Shown one piece after another: positions 1-8,200 of a stretch of DNA of 17,670 bases. The translations under genes were made by a program, and so were the position numbers. Within the stretch, counting starts at the first letter, position 1. Each line of letters begins with the position of its first letter. The stretch comes from DYGX01 sp035325905 (GTDB taxonomy: Bacteria; Chloroflexota; Anaerolineae; Aggregatilineales; Aggregatilineaceae): the NCBI GenBank assembly GCA_035325905.1, contig DAOKYY010000084.1, positions 1-17,670 on the forward strand, in the 5' to 3' direction. Under the pieces are notes generated by a model. That model made no database searches. It saw nothing but the letters and a program-made list of their open reading frames with translations, and was not told the DNA's origin.

Positions 1-52
1 CGACGTGACATCGATCGTCACCCATCACACGGAGAACATGGAGGACACCCCA

Positions 53-1708
53 ATGGTCGCTCATTCCACTCAGATCGCTGCTCTGCGGCCCGCGCCGCCC
101 CGCTTCGGGTCGCGCGCTACGCCGCGCAGCCGGTCCGCGCTGACGCTGATCGCGGTGGCGCTGCTGATCGCCTTCGCCGGGGCGGGCGCGCTGTTGCTCG
201 CGGACCGGCTTGGCGATTCGTCTTCGCCTGCCGCCAGCGCGCCCGGCGGCGAGTCACCCGCCGGACTCGGCGCGCAGGTCAACACGCCAACCCTGCCGCC
301 GACCAGCACGCCGTACCCCCTGACCAGCCCCACGACAGAGCATCTGTCAGCCGCGCAGATGACCGCGACGGCATTGATCGAGCATCGGCCAGTGACCAGC
401 ACGCCGATCCCGCAGGGACAGGGGATGCTGCTCCCGCCGACAGTTGCGTTTGTTACGCCGTCCTTTGTTTCACCTGCTAACACTGTGCCGCTGGATTACG
501 GCCTGCCGCCGCGCGCCGAGATCGAAGGCGTGCGCTACGAGCGTCAGACGTGGAACAACAGCGGCCCGGCGGCCCTGGCGATGGCCCTGAGCGCGCTCGG
601 CTGGGAAGGCGATCAGGCCGAGGCGGCGGAATGGCTGCGCGCCGACGCCGACGATCGCAGCGTGATGCTGTGGGAGATGGTCGCCTTCGTGGAGCGGCAG
701 ACCGAATATGGCGCGCTGCATCGCGTCGGCGGCGTCCCGGCGCTGCTCAAGCGGCTGGTCGCGGCGGGCTTCCCCGTCGTCATCCCGGTCGGGTTCGAGC
801 CGGAAAGCGAGGACTGGTTCGGCCATCACTGGCTCGTCGCCGGGTATGACGACGAGGCGCAGACGTTCCTGGTCCACGACAGCTACCTGGGGCGCGGCCA
901 GAACGACCCGACGGCGGTCCCCTACGACGAGCTGGACGCGGCGTGGCGGCAGTTCAACCGGGCGTTCCTGGTCGTCTACCGGCCCGAAGACCGCGCCGAG
1001 GCGCTCGATGAGCTGGCGCACTACGCCGACCCGTCCGCCGGGTATAACGCGGCGTTGCAAGCTGCGCTGGCGGAGTCCGCTACAGAGTCCGCCGATCCCT
1101 GGGTAACGATCAAAGATGCGTGGGCGGCGTTCAATTTCGGCGCATCGTCGTCAGTCCTACTTGACTCTCCCAGCACCGCAGCGGCGGCGTTTGACAAGGC
1201 GTTTGAGCTGGGGCTGCCCTGGCGGACGCTGTGGTATCGCCCGGAGCCTTACGCGGCCTACTATGCGGCGGGACGCTTTGAGGCCGTGCTGCGGCTGGCG
1301 GATGAGCAGAGCGAGGTCGGGTTCTTCGAGGAAGCGGCGTACTGGCGCGGGATGGTTTTCGCGGTGCAGGGGTTCCCCGACCTGGCGCGCCAGGAGTTCG
1401 AGGCCGTGCTGGACGCCAACCCCAACTATCTGCCCGCGCAGGCGGCGCGCGCCGAGCTTGAGCTGGTCGCGCTGGGCGTGCAGGTCTTCCCGGTGCGCGG
1501 GATGGCGGTGATCGTCGGCCCGGCGCTGCATACCATTGTGGGTTCCGAAGGCGTAGCGCCAACCCCCGTCATGCGCGGGGAATTGGCCGTGCCGGGTGTT
1601 GGCGAGGGTCCTGTTGTGACGGTGGAGGTTGTGCCAGGGGTGCCGACTGTCAGCCCGGTTACATCGACGCCGATCCCTGCCACGCCAACGCCGATTTCGG
1701 CCAACTAG
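53..1708 (+). CDS. Membrane-anchored C39-like papain-fold protein with TPR-like region; catalytic Cys replaced by Ser
   Basis: The ATG at 53 is preferred because a GGAGG lies eight bases upstream; a GTG at position 5 is in frame but lacks visible support because the window starts there. Numbered from 53 (551 aa), residues 29-50 form one hydrophobic helix, followed by a Thr/Pro/Ser-rich linker (about 55-150) typical of exported Chloroflexota proteins. Residues 165-312 match the Peptidase_C39_2 pattern: WNNSGPAALAM at 167-177, GHHWLVAGYD near 257-266 and VHDSYLG at 274-280. The family normally has Cys in the NNCGPA motif; here codon 560-562 is AGC, so Ser170 replaces it while the His and Asp regions are kept. 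Residues about 350-470 look like TPR-type helical repeats (AYYAAGRFEAVLRLADE, QGFPDLARQEFEAVLDANP). The tail is again Thr/Pro-rich. Inference: an extracytoplasmic binding or scaffold protein rather than an active cysteine peptidase. Its substrate is unknown. Confidence 0.75.
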   Translation: MVAHSTQIAALRPAPPRFGSRATPRSRSALTLIAVALLIAFAGAGALLLADRLGDSSSPAASAPGGESPAGLGAQVNTPTLPPTSTPYPLTSPTTEHLSAAQMTATALIEHRPVTSTPIPQGQGMLLPPTVAFVTPSFVSPANTVPLDYGLPPRAEIEGVRYERQTWNNSGPAALAMALSALGWEGDQAEAAEWLRADADDRSVMLWEMVAFVERQTEYGALHRVGGVPALLKRLVAAGFPVVIPVGFEPESEDWFGHHWLVAGYDDEAQTFLVHDSYLGRGQNDPTAVPYDELDAAWRQFNRAFLVVYRPEDRAEALDELAHYADPSAGYNAALQAALAESATESADPWVTIKDAWAAFNFGASSSVLLDSPSTAAAAFDKAFELGLPWRTLWYRPEPYAAYYAAGRFEAVLRLADEQSEVGFFEEAAYWRGMVFAVQGFPDLARQEFEAVLDANPNYLPAQAARAELELVALGVQVFPVRGMAVIVGPALHTIVGSEGVAPTPVMRGELAVPGVGEGPVVTVEVVPGVPTVSPVTSTPIPATPTPISAN

Positions 1709-1733
1709 CAGACTGCAACCCCGGTCCCTTTTG

Positions 1734-1765
1734 GCCCCTTTCCCTGCGTGGAGAGGGGCTTTTTT
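1734..1765 (+). terminator. Rho-independent terminator of the C39-like gene
   Basis: GCCCCT (1734-1739) pairs with AGGGGC (1754-1759), and TCC/GGA pair inside the stem. Six T follow at 1760-1765. It starts 26 bases after the stop codon. The minus strand lacks a T tract, so it serves only the plus strand. Confidence 0.85.
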
Positions 1766-1784
1766 GCGCCGCCGCGCTGCCGGC

Positions 1785-2300
1785 TCAGCCAGCGGGATCA
1801 AGCAGCGCCGGGCCGCGCACAAAGCCGCCCCAGTGGCGGTCGTGATAGAGCAGGGGCGGGCGTCCGGCCGTGTGTCCGCCGGTCAGCGCCTCGCCGACGA
1901 AAATGACGTGATCGCCGCCATCATACGTCTGCCACACCCGGCAGTCGAGCCACCCGGCGGTGCCGGGCAGCAGCGGGCTGCCGCTTGGCGCGGCCACGCA
2001 GTCGATCCCCGCGAAGCGATCCTCTACGCCAGGCAGCAGCCCGGCGAACAGCCGTCCGAATCGCACCTGGTCCCGGCTGAGGATGTTGATCGCGAACACG
2101 CCGCTTTGCTCGACCAGCGCCCGGAAGTCCAGCGTCCGGCCCACGCAGACCAGCACCAGCGGCGGCTCAAGGCTGACGCTGGCGAACGAGGTCGCCGTGA
2201 TGCCGTGCCACTCGCCGCCCGGCCCAACCGTGGTCGCCACGGTGACGCCGGTGCTCCACTGCGCCAGGACGTTCCTGAACTGCTCGGGGTCGGGCTGCAT
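1785..2300 (-). CDS. Flavin reductase-like (FMN-binding split-barrel) domain protein
   Basis: This 171-aa protein resembles the flavin reductase-like domain family, which binds FMN and often supplies reduced flavin to a partner monooxygenase or acts as a stand-alone reductase. The visible pattern is the family N-terminus FRNVLAQWSTGVTVATT, then GITATSFASVSLEPPLVLVCV (two overlapping parts, residues about 37-57), FAINILS and the late GWLDCRVWQTYDGGDHVIFVG segment. The start at 2300 is chosen because AGGAG lies seven bases upstream. An in-frame start at 2378 would add 26 residues that overlap the thioredoxin terminator region and look unlike the family. It lies downstream of trxA on the same strand with a 119-bp gap that contains a terminator-like hairpin, so coupling with trxA is uncertain. 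Which substrate or partner it serves cannot be read from the sequence. Confidence 0.8.
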   Translation of the reverse strand: MQPDPEQFRNVLAQWSTGVTVATTVGPGGEWHGITATSFASVSLEPPLVLVCVGRTLDFRALVEQSGVFAINILSRDQVRFGRLFAGLLPGVEDRFAGIDCVAAPSGSPLLPGTAGWLDCRVWQTYDGGDHVIFVGEALTGGHTAGRPPLLYHDRHWGGFVRGPALLDPAG

Positions 2301-2320
2301 GGGGCGCTCCTGGTTGGGTG

Positions 2321-2351
2321 GTACAAACAAGGGGCTGACAGCCAGCCCCTT
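2321..2351 (-). terminator. Probable terminator between trxA and the flavin reductase gene
   Basis: Perfect 8-bp arms AAGGGGCT (2329-2336) and AGCCCCTT (2344-2351) enclose a 7-nt loop. Read on the minus strand the stem is followed by TTGTTTGT, an imperfect U tract. The hairpin lies 69-99 bases past the trxA stop and just before the ribosome binding site of the next gene, so it may only reduce read-through. Confidence 0.55.
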
Positions 2352-2419
2352 GGCGCGTGCACAACATCTCTGGATCACGCGGCGCGTGGCCGCCCGCGCG
2401 GGCGGCAGATTGGTCGGGG

Positions 2420-2749
2420 TTAGTCGAGGTGGCGGGCGATCTTCGGCTCCAGCGCCGGCATGGGCATGAAGCCGGTGATGCGCTCGGCGACCTCACCGTT
2501 CTTGAACAGCATCAGGGTAGGGATGCCCATGATGCCGTACTGCATCAGGATTCCCTGGTTGGTGTCGGCGTCCACTTTGCCGACCCGCAGCTTGCCGTCG
2601 TATTTTGCAGCGAGCTGATCGACCAGCGGGGCGATCATGCGGCACGGCGCGCACCATTCCGCCCAGAAGTCGATCAACACCGGCATCTCCGAGTCGAGCA
2701 CTTCCTCCTGGAACGTGGCTTCCGTCACGGTGACGATCCTGCTATCCAT
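2420..2749 (-). CDS. trxA: Thioredoxin
   Basis: The protein is a 109-aa cytoplasmic thioredoxin, which reduces protein disulfides and is recycled by thioredoxin reductase. The active site is WCAPC (residues 32-36, Cys33 and Cys36), a common variant of WCGPC. The buried acid Asp27 lies in IDFWAEW and the cis-proline is Pro77 in GIPTLMLF. The length and the final helix are those of a complete single-domain thioredoxin. AAAGGA lies a few bases before the ATG at 2749. It is transcribed away from hrcA, and the 236-bp shared spacer holds candidate promoters for both. The reductase gene is not in the window. Confidence 0.97.
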   Translation of the reverse strand: MDSRIVTVTEATFQEEVLDSEMPVLIDFWAEWCAPCRMIAPLVDQLAAKYDGKLRVGKVDADTNQGILMQYGIMGIPTLMLFKNGEVAERITGFMPMPALEPKIARHLD

Positions 2750-2841
2750 GTGTCCTTTTCCCTCATTTGCTGACAGGGGCGTATCCTGATCGATGCATGC
2801 AGGCGCCGATCGGTTTCAGTGTTCGGCCCGGCTTGAACCTG

Positions 2842-2871
2842 AATATACCGCAATCGGCGGCGAAATGCCTA
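2842..2871 (-). promoter_or_regulatory. Candidate sigma-70-type promoter of trxA
   Basis: On the minus strand TAGGCA (2871-2866) and TATATT (2847-2842) are 18 bases apart. They match the consensus at four and five of six positions. The predicted leader is about 85 nt. A direct repeat ATCGGTTTC occurs at 2809-2817 and 2871-2879, flanking the region. Confidence 0.4.
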
Positions 2872-2932
2872 TCGGTTTCTGGCGGTTCGAGGATGATCTG
2901 ACCGGCAAATTGACGCTCGATCAGGCGCGGGC

Positions 2933-2961
2933 TTGGCGCGGCCCCCCCCGCATGTTATGAT
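2933..2961 (+). promoter_or_regulatory. Candidate sigma-70-type promoter of hrcA
   Basis: TTGGCG (2933-2938) and TATGAT (2956-2961) are separated by 17 bases, matching the consensus at four and five of six positions. The spacer contains a run of eight C. The predicted start point is about 20 bases before the first hrcA ATG. No CIRCE-like inverted repeat overlaps it. Confidence 0.55.
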
Positions 2962-2985
2962 CGGCGCGTCCACCCGCGCACGCAA

Positions 2986-4098
2986 ATGGCCGCACCGCGA
3001 GCAATGATGTCCGATCCCGATCCGTCCCGCAGCACGCTCCCGAACCCGCTCGACAGCGGGACGCTGCCTGCGCTTTCCGAGCGCCAGGAAGCGATCCTGT
3101 CGCTGGTCGTGCGCGAGTACATCCGCCAGGCCCAGCCGGTCGCTTCGAAGACGCTGGCCGACGCGTTTGAGCTGGGCGTCAGCAGCGCCACGATCCGCAA
3201 CGAGATGGCGGTGCTGGAGGAGCACGGGCTGATCTACGCGCCGCACACCTCGGCCGGGCGCGTGCCGACGCAAAAAGGCTATCGCTACTTTGTCCAACGC
3301 CTGCTGACCGACGCCGATCTGCCGCCCGCTGACCGGCGGCGCATCGCCCAGGCGTTCCGCGAGGTCCCGCTCAACCTTGAAGAGTGGATGCGCATGGCCG
3401 CGATGGTCCTGGCGCGAACGGCGCAAGCCCCGGCGGTGGTCACGTCCCCGCGTGCGGCTGAGCACCGCTTCAAGCATCTGGAGCTGATCAATACGCAGGG
3501 CCGCCTGGTGCTGATGGTGCTGGTGCTGGACGGCGGCAGCGTCCACCAGCAGCTTTTGACGCTGGCCGAGCCGGTTCCGCAGCGCGTGCTGTCGCAGACC
3601 GCGCAGATCATGAACCTCGCCTGCGCGCACCGCACCGCCGAGGCTGTCCGCGCTATCACGCGCAAAGAATCGACCGAGCTGGCGCGCGACATCGGCGAGC
3701 TGGTCGCCGACGCGATGCTCCAGGCGGACCAACACGGCCCGCGCGACGTGTACCGCTATGGCCTGAGCGAGAGCCTGACCTCGTTCACCGACGACGAGGC
3801 GCAACAAGCGGTTCGCATCCTCGAAGAGCAATCGCTGCTCAACGGCATCCTGCAAGAGGCGCTGGCGGGCGACGAGTCCGAGATTCGCGTCGTCGTCGCC
3901 GGGGAAGGGCGCTGGGAGGCGCTCAGCCACCTCAGCATGGTGCTGGGGCGCTATGGCACGCCGCAGGCGTATGGCGCGCTGGGGCTGCTGGGGCCGACGC
4001 GGATGCGCTACGGGCGCGCGGTGAGCGCGGTTCGCTATGTCGCGGGTCTAATGTCTGGCCTGCTCGATAACGTCTACGGCGAGCCAAAGGAGTCCTAA
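2986..4098 (+). CDS. hrcA: Heat-inducible transcription repressor HrcA
   Basis: HrcA represses class I heat-shock genes by binding the CIRCE operator, and GroEL keeps it active in studied bacteria. The N-terminal winged helix is clear at residues 30-105: LSERQEAILSLVVREYI, then PVASKTLADAFELGVSSATI (50-69) and RNEMAVLEEHGLI, then HTSAGRVPTQKGYRYFV. The C-terminal GAF-like region ends with VLGRYGTPQAYGALGLLGPT and MRYGRAVSAVRYVAGLM, the usual HrcA end. The length of 370 aa is slightly above the usual 340-350. The start is uncertain: ATGs at 2986, 3004 and 3007 are all in frame and none has a good ribosome binding site. The candidate promoter at 2933-2961 would give a very short leader. It is the first gene of the chaperone cluster, 140 bp before grpE. 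Odd point: no perfect CIRCE is visible anywhere near it or its presumed targets. Confidence 0.95.
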   Translation: MAAPRAMMSDPDPSRSTLPNPLDSGTLPALSERQEAILSLVVREYIRQAQPVASKTLADAFELGVSSATIRNEMAVLEEHGLIYAPHTSAGRVPTQKGYRYFVQRLLTDADLPPADRRRIAQAFREVPLNLEEWMRMAAMVLARTAQAPAVVTSPRAAEHRFKHLELINTQGRLVLMVLVLDGGSVHQQLLTLAEPVPQRVLSQTAQIMNLACAHRTAEAVRAITRKESTELARDIGELVADAMLQADQHGPRDVYRYGLSESLTSFTDDEAQQAVRILEEQSLLNGILQEALAGDESEIRVVVAGEGRWEALSHLSMVLGRYGTPQAYGALGLLGPTRMRYGRAVSAVRYVAGLMSGLLDNVYGEPKES

Positions 4099-4238
4099 CC
4101 TCCGCGCCCGGTAAATTCCCCTGCTTTCTACGCAATTTCCTGCGTTTTGCTAACGAATTTCTATTGTACGTCCGCTACACTACAGTCGCTGCGCGCGTGC
4201 GCAGAGGACTCATGACGCAAAGGCGGAGGTAAGTCTCA
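4099..4238 (+). promoter_or_regulatory. hrcA-grpE spacer with two short hairpins
   Basis: This 140-base spacer is AT-richer than its flanks in the first half. A weak stem ACGCA/TGCGT (4130-4134, 4141-4145) followed by TTTT could attenuate transcription. A GC-rich palindrome CTGCGC/GCGCAG (4189-4194, 4199-4204) lies about 20 bases before the grpE ribosome binding site and is flanked by AGTC and GACT. TACACT (4175-4180) resembles a -10 box but no -35 box is convincing. A role as operator or internal promoter is only a possibility. Confidence 0.3.
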
Positions 4239-4832
4239 GTGAGCAGTGAGGAGTATCGCGCCAACGACGACCTGAACGAAGAACCCCGTCCAGAGGCCGA
4301 AGATGTGGCCGAGGCGGCGCCGGTCGACGCAGAAGCAGCCGAGGGACAGCCCGCTGAGGCAAGCCTGGAGGAGGAAAACTCGTTGGATCTGAGGCTGGAA
4401 CGCGCCGAAGCGCAGGCCGGGGAATACCTCGAAAGCCTGCAACGCGAGCGCGCGTCCTTTCAGAACTACAAGAAGCGGGTCGAGGCGGAGCGCGGCGCGC
4501 AGGCCGAGCGGGTTCGCGGTGACGTGCTGCTCAAGTTGCTGCCGGTGCTGGACGACTTTTACCGCGCCACGGACGCCGTGCCGGACGATCAGCGGGACGG
4601 CTGGTACGAGGGCGTTTTGCTGATTCAGCGCAAGTTGGAGCGCTTCCTGGAAGAGCAGGGCGTGACCGAGATTCAGGCGCTGGGCGAGCGGTTCGATCCG
4701 AACTTTCACGAGGCCGTCGGCGTCGACACGGAAAGCGACGCCGAGCCGGAGACGATCACGGAAGTCTTGCAACGCGGTTATCGTCAGAAGGACCGCGTGC
4801 TGCGGCCCGCGCTGGTGCGCGTCGCCTCGTAA
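4239..4832 (+). CDS. grpE: Nucleotide exchange factor GrpE
   Basis: GrpE releases ADP from DnaK and resets the chaperone cycle in the cytoplasm. The start is the GTG at 4239, because GGAGGT (4225-4230) lies eight bases upstream. Residues 1-50 form a very acidic, Ala/Glu-rich disordered tail. Residues 50-110 form the long coiled-coil helix (LESLQRERASFQNYKKRVEAE across 65-85), then LLKLLPVLDDFYRA. The beta domain has the family signature RFDPNFHEAV (151-160) and ends with YRQKDRVLRPALVRV. The length, 197 aa, equals that of the E. coli protein. It lies between hrcA and dnaK, the usual order in HrcA-regulated clusters. Confidence 0.97.
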   Translation: MSSEEYRANDDLNEEPRPEAEDVAEAAPVDAEAAEGQPAEASLEEENSLDLRLERAEAQAGEYLESLQRERASFQNYKKRVEAERGAQAERVRGDVLLKLLPVLDDFYRATDAVPDDQRDGWYEGVLLIQRKLERFLEEQGVTEIQALGERFDPNFHEAVGVDTESDAEPETITEVLQRGYRQKDRVLRPALVRVAS

Positions 4833-4897
4833 GGCCGCCGCGCAGGGCATTATCTCAGTCTGTACGTGATCTGGAACCTGGAACACTGACACTGATC

Positions 4898-4912
4898 TGC
4901 GGCCGGGCCGCA
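4898..4912 (+). promoter_or_regulatory. Perfect hairpin in the grpE-dnaK spacer
   Basis: TGCGGCC and GGCCGCA flank a single base in the 115-bp spacer, so about five pairs can form around a small loop. No T tract follows. It could be an RNA processing or stability element that sets dnaK above grpE, but nothing in the sequence proves this. Confidence 0.35.
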
Positions 4913-4947
4913 ACCAAAGCAATCTAACCGAAATCTAGAGGTGAACA

Positions 4948-6849
4948 ATGGCGAAAATTGTCGGTATCGACCTGGGGACCACCAACTCGGCAGTCGCGGT
5001 GATGGAAGGCGGCGAGCCGACCGTGATCCCGTCGTCCGAAGGCGGGCGGCTGGTTCCGTCTGTCGTGGCGATCAGCAAGCAGGGGGAGCGGCTGGTGGGG
5101 CAGCTAGCCCGGCGCCAGGCCGTGATGAACCCTGAGAACACAATCTTTTCGGTCAAGCGCTTTATGGGCCGCAAGTACGAAGACCCCGAAGTGCAGAAGG
5201 CGCTCGGCAGCGTGCCGTACAAGGTCAGCGCGGCGCCCAACGGCGACGTGCGCGTGCATATGGGCGGCAAGGAGTACAGCCCGCCCGAAATCTCGGCCAT
5301 GATCCTGCAAAAGATGAAGGCCGACGCCGAGGCGTATCTCGGCGACGAAGTCACGCAGGCCGTCATCACCGTGCCCGCATACTTCAACGACAGCCAGCGC
5401 CAGGCGACAAAGGACGCCGGGCGCATCGCCGGGCTGGACGTGCTGCGGATCATCAACGAGCCGACGGCCTCGTCGCTGGCATACGGCATCGACAAGAAAA
5501 ACGACGAGACCATCGCGGTCTATGACCTGGGCGGCGGCACGTTCGACATCTCGATCCTCGACGTGAGCGAGGGGCTGATCGAGGTGCGCTCGACCAACGG
5601 CGACACCTTCCTGGGGGGCGACGACTTCGACGAGCGGATCATCGACTGGCTGGCAAGCGAGTTCAAGAAGGAGCAGGGCATCGACCTGCGCAACGACCGT
5701 CAGGCGCTCCAGCGGCTGAAGGAAGCCGCCGAGAACGCCAAGAAGGAACTCTCGACCACCATGCAGGCCGAGATCAACCTGCCGTTCATCACGGCGGATG
5801 CCAGCGGCCCCAAGCACCTGAACATGACGCTGTCGCGCGCCAAGCTCGAAGACCTGGTCGGCGATCTGATCCAGCGTTCGATTGATCCGTGCCGCCGCGC
5901 GCTGGAGGACGCCAACCTCAAGGCGGGCGACATCGACGAAGTGCTGCTGGTCGGCGGGATGACCCGTATGCCCGCCGTGCAGGACGCGGTCAAGAAGTTC
6001 TTCGGCAAGGAGCCGAACAAGAGCGTGAACCCGGACGAAGTCGTCGCGGTGGGCGCGGCGATCCAGGCCGGCGTGCTCGGCGGCGAGGTGAAGGAAGTCC
6101 TGCTGCTCGACGTGACGCCGCTAACGCTCTCGATCGAGACGCTGGGCGGCGTGGCGACGCCGATCATCGAGCGCAACACGACCATCCCGACCAAGAAGAG
6201 CCAGATTTTCAGCACCGCGTCCGACAACCAGACGCAAGTCGAGATCCACGTCGTCCAGGGCGAGCGCCCGATGGCAGCCGACAACAAGACGCTCGGCAAG
6301 TTCATTCTGGACGGCATTCCGCCCGCGCCGCGTGGCGTGCCGCAGGTCGAAGTGACCTTCGACATCGACGCCAACGGTATTCTGAACGTGTCCGCCAAGG
6401 ACAAGGCGACCGGGCGCGAGCAGAAGATCACTATCACGGCCAGCAGCGGTCTGTCCGAGGCCGAGATCAACCGGATGGTCAAGGACGCCGAGCAGCACGC
6501 CTCTGAGGACCAGAAGCGCCGCGAGCAGGTCGAGCTGCGCAACCGCGCCGACAGCACGATCTTCGCTGCCGAGAAGGCCCTGCGCGAGTTCGGCGACAAG
6601 GTGCCGGAAGGCACGCGCAAGGATGTCGAGAGCAAGATCGAAGACGTGCGCCAGGCGATGGACGGGTCCGACAACGACCGGATCGGGCGCACGACCGAGG
6701 CGCTGGCGATGGCGATCCAGCAGATCGGCGCCAGCATGTACGAGAGCGGCCCGGCGGCGGGCAGCGGCTCGGATGGCGCCGGGCCGGGCGCCGGAGCGGG
6801 CGAGCCGACTGACGAAGACGTGATCGAAGGCGACTTCACTGAGTCGTAA
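4948..6849 (+). CDS. dnaK: Chaperone protein DnaK (Hsp70)
   Basis: This is a complete 633-aa Hsp70, which binds exposed hydrophobic peptides under ATP control together with DnaJ and GrpE. The ATPase domain shows GIDLGTTNS (6-14), TVPAYFNDSQRQATKDAG (141-158), INEPTASSLAYG (169-180), the phosphate loop VYDLGGGTFD (191-200) and GGMTRMPAVQ (near 337). The interdomain linker EVLLLDVTPLTLSIE follows at about 380. The substrate domain has the usual NTTIPTKKSQIF and FDIDANGILNVSAKDKATG blocks. The C-terminal lid ends in a Gly/Ala-rich stretch and the acidic tail EDVIEGDFTES. GAGGTG precedes the ATG at 4948. A strong terminator follows, so dnaJ appears to be expressed separately. Confidence 0.99.
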   Translation: MAKIVGIDLGTTNSAVAVMEGGEPTVIPSSEGGRLVPSVVAISKQGERLVGQLARRQAVMNPENTIFSVKRFMGRKYEDPEVQKALGSVPYKVSAAPNGDVRVHMGGKEYSPPEISAMILQKMKADAEAYLGDEVTQAVITVPAYFNDSQRQATKDAGRIAGLDVLRIINEPTASSLAYGIDKKNDETIAVYDLGGGTFDISILDVSEGLIEVRSTNGDTFLGGDDFDERIIDWLASEFKKEQGIDLRNDRQALQRLKEAAENAKKELSTTMQAEINLPFITADASGPKHLNMTLSRAKLEDLVGDLIQRSIDPCRRALEDANLKAGDIDEVLLVGGMTRMPAVQDAVKKFFGKEPNKSVNPDEVVAVGAAIQAGVLGGEVKEVLLLDVTPLTLSIETLGGVATPIIERNTTIPTKKSQIFSTASDNQTQVEIHVVQGERPMAADNKTLGKFILDGIPPAPRGVPQVEVTFDIDANGILNVSAKDKATGREQKITITASSGLSEAEINRMVKDAEQHASEDQKRREQVELRNRADSTIFAAEKALREFGDKVPEGTRKDVESKIEDVRQAMDGSDNDRIGRTTEALAMAIQQIGASMYESGPAAGSGSDGAGPGAGAGEPTDEDVIEGDFTES

Positions 6850-6864
6850 GCGAAGCCAGACTCT

Positions 6865-6914
6865 AACGGCGTGTCGCGGCGGGGCGAATAACTCTGCCGC
6901 CACACGCCGTTTTT
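6865..6914 (+). terminator. Strong rho-independent terminator after dnaK
   Basis: AACGGCGTGT (6865-6874) pairs perfectly with ACACGCCGTT (6902-6911). After one mismatch GCGGC (6876-6880) pairs with GCCGC (6896-6900). Five T (6910-6914) close it. It lies 15 bases past the dnaK stop and separates dnaK from dnaJ. Confidence 0.92.
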
Positions 6915-6974
6915 GCTTTCCGTATTACGCCGCGCCAGGCGAGGATCGCCCTTTCAACTCTCGTCGCGGTAGGA

Positions 6975-6980
6975 TAAAAT
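6975..6980 (+). promoter_or_regulatory. -10-like box upstream of dnaJ
   Basis: TAAAAT, five of six bases to consensus, lies 24 bases before the dnaJ ATG, but the matching -35 region (TTTCAA) is poor. A separate dnaJ promoter is expected because a strong terminator precedes the gene. The implied leader would be under 20 nt and would start next to the AGAGGA at 6990-6995. Confidence 0.35.
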
Positions 6981-7004
6981 CGATCCGTTAGAGGAAAACC
7001 AGCG

Positions 7005-8162
7005 ATGGATCAGACGATGCCACGAGATTACTACGACGTCCTCGGCGTGCAGCGGGGCGCTTCGCAAGAGGATATCAAGCGGGCCTTTCGCCGGCTGGCG
7101 CGGCAATATCACCCTGACGTCAGCAGCGAGACTGACGCCGAGGAGCGCTTCAAAGAAATCAACGAAGCCTACCGGGTGCTTAGCGACGACGAGAAGCGTG
7201 CGGCCTACGACCGCTTCGGCCACGCCGGGGTGAATGGCGGCGGCTTCGGCGGCTTTGGCGGCGCGACCGGCTTCCCTGGCTTCGACGAGATTTTTGAAGA
7301 ATTCTTTGGCGGGTTCGCCGGGGCGACACGCCGCCGCCAGCGTCACGGGCCGATCCAGGGCCGCGATCTGCGCTATGACCTGCAAATCGACTTCAATCAG
7401 GCGGTCTTCGGCGCCGAGGTCGATATTGAAGTGGCGCGGCGCGATACCTGCGCCGTCTGCAAGGGGAGCGGGGCGGCGCCCGGCACATCCCCCCGGCGCT
7501 GCCCGGACTGCAACGGCACGGGCCAGCTTCGCCAGGTGCGCCAGACCTTCCTCGGCAACATGGTCAACATCGTGGACTGCGGTCGCTGCTCCGGCACGGG
7601 CGAGGTGATCGACACGCCCTGCAAGGAGTGCGCGGGCAGCGGCGTCGTGCAGCGCACGCGCAAGCTGAGCGTCACGATCCCGCCAGGGGTGGACGACGGC
7701 ACTCAGATCCGGCTGGCGAACGAGGGTGAAAGCGGGCTGCGCGGCGGCCCGGCAGGCGATCTCTACGTCGTGCTGAGCGTTACCCCGCACGAGTTCTTCA
7801 AGCGGCGCAACAGCGATATTCTGCTCGAAGTCTCGATCAACATCGCGCAGGCTGCGCTCGGCGACACAATTACTGTCCCGACGGTCGATGGCGACGAGCC
7901 GATTCAGGTCCCGGCCGGGACGCAATCCGGCAAGATCATACGGATGCGGGGCAAGGGCGTGCCCAAGCTGCGACGCGATGGCACTACCTCCGGGCGTGGG
8001 GACCAGCTTCTAATTCTGACCGTCGAGACGCCGACCAAGCTGACCAAAGAGCAGCGCGAGCTGCTGGAACAGCTCGCCAAGACGCTGGGCAATGAGGTCG
8101 TCCCGCAGAAGTCCGGGCGCGGCTTCATGGATCGCGTGGCCGATTTCTTTGGCGGAAATTAG
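7005..8162 (+). CDS. dnaJ: Chaperone protein DnaJ (type I Hsp40)
   Basis: DnaJ delivers substrates to DnaK and stimulates its ATPase. All type I parts are present in 385 aa: the J domain (6-72) with His36-Pro37-Asp38, a Gly/Phe-rich stretch (78-105), and four zinc-binding repeats with cysteines at 149/152, 166/169, 192/195 and 206/209. The C-terminal substrate domain begins with RKLSVTIPPGVDDGTQIRL and the ATG at 7005 has AGAGGA nine bases upstream. A second in-frame ATG at 7017 (MPRDYYDVLGV) fits the family N-terminus as well, so four residues are uncertain. It is flanked by terminators on both sides and forms its own unit. Confidence 0.98.
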   Translation: MDQTMPRDYYDVLGVQRGASQEDIKRAFRRLARQYHPDVSSETDAEERFKEINEAYRVLSDDEKRAAYDRFGHAGVNGGGFGGFGGATGFPGFDEIFEEFFGGFAGATRRRQRHGPIQGRDLRYDLQIDFNQAVFGAEVDIEVARRDTCAVCKGSGAAPGTSPRRCPDCNGTGQLRQVRQTFLGNMVNIVDCGRCSGTGEVIDTPCKECAGSGVVQRTRKLSVTIPPGVDDGTQIRLANEGESGLRGGPAGDLYVVLSVTPHEFFKRRNSDILLEVSINIAQAALGDTITVPTVDGDEPIQVPAGTQSGKIIRMRGKGVPKLRRDGTTSGRGDQLLILTVETPTKLTKEQRELLEQLAKTLGNEVVPQKSGRGFMDRVADFFGGN

Positions 8163-8200
8163 GCGCCTGCCGGGCCGCGCACCGGTGCGGCCTCAGAAGG

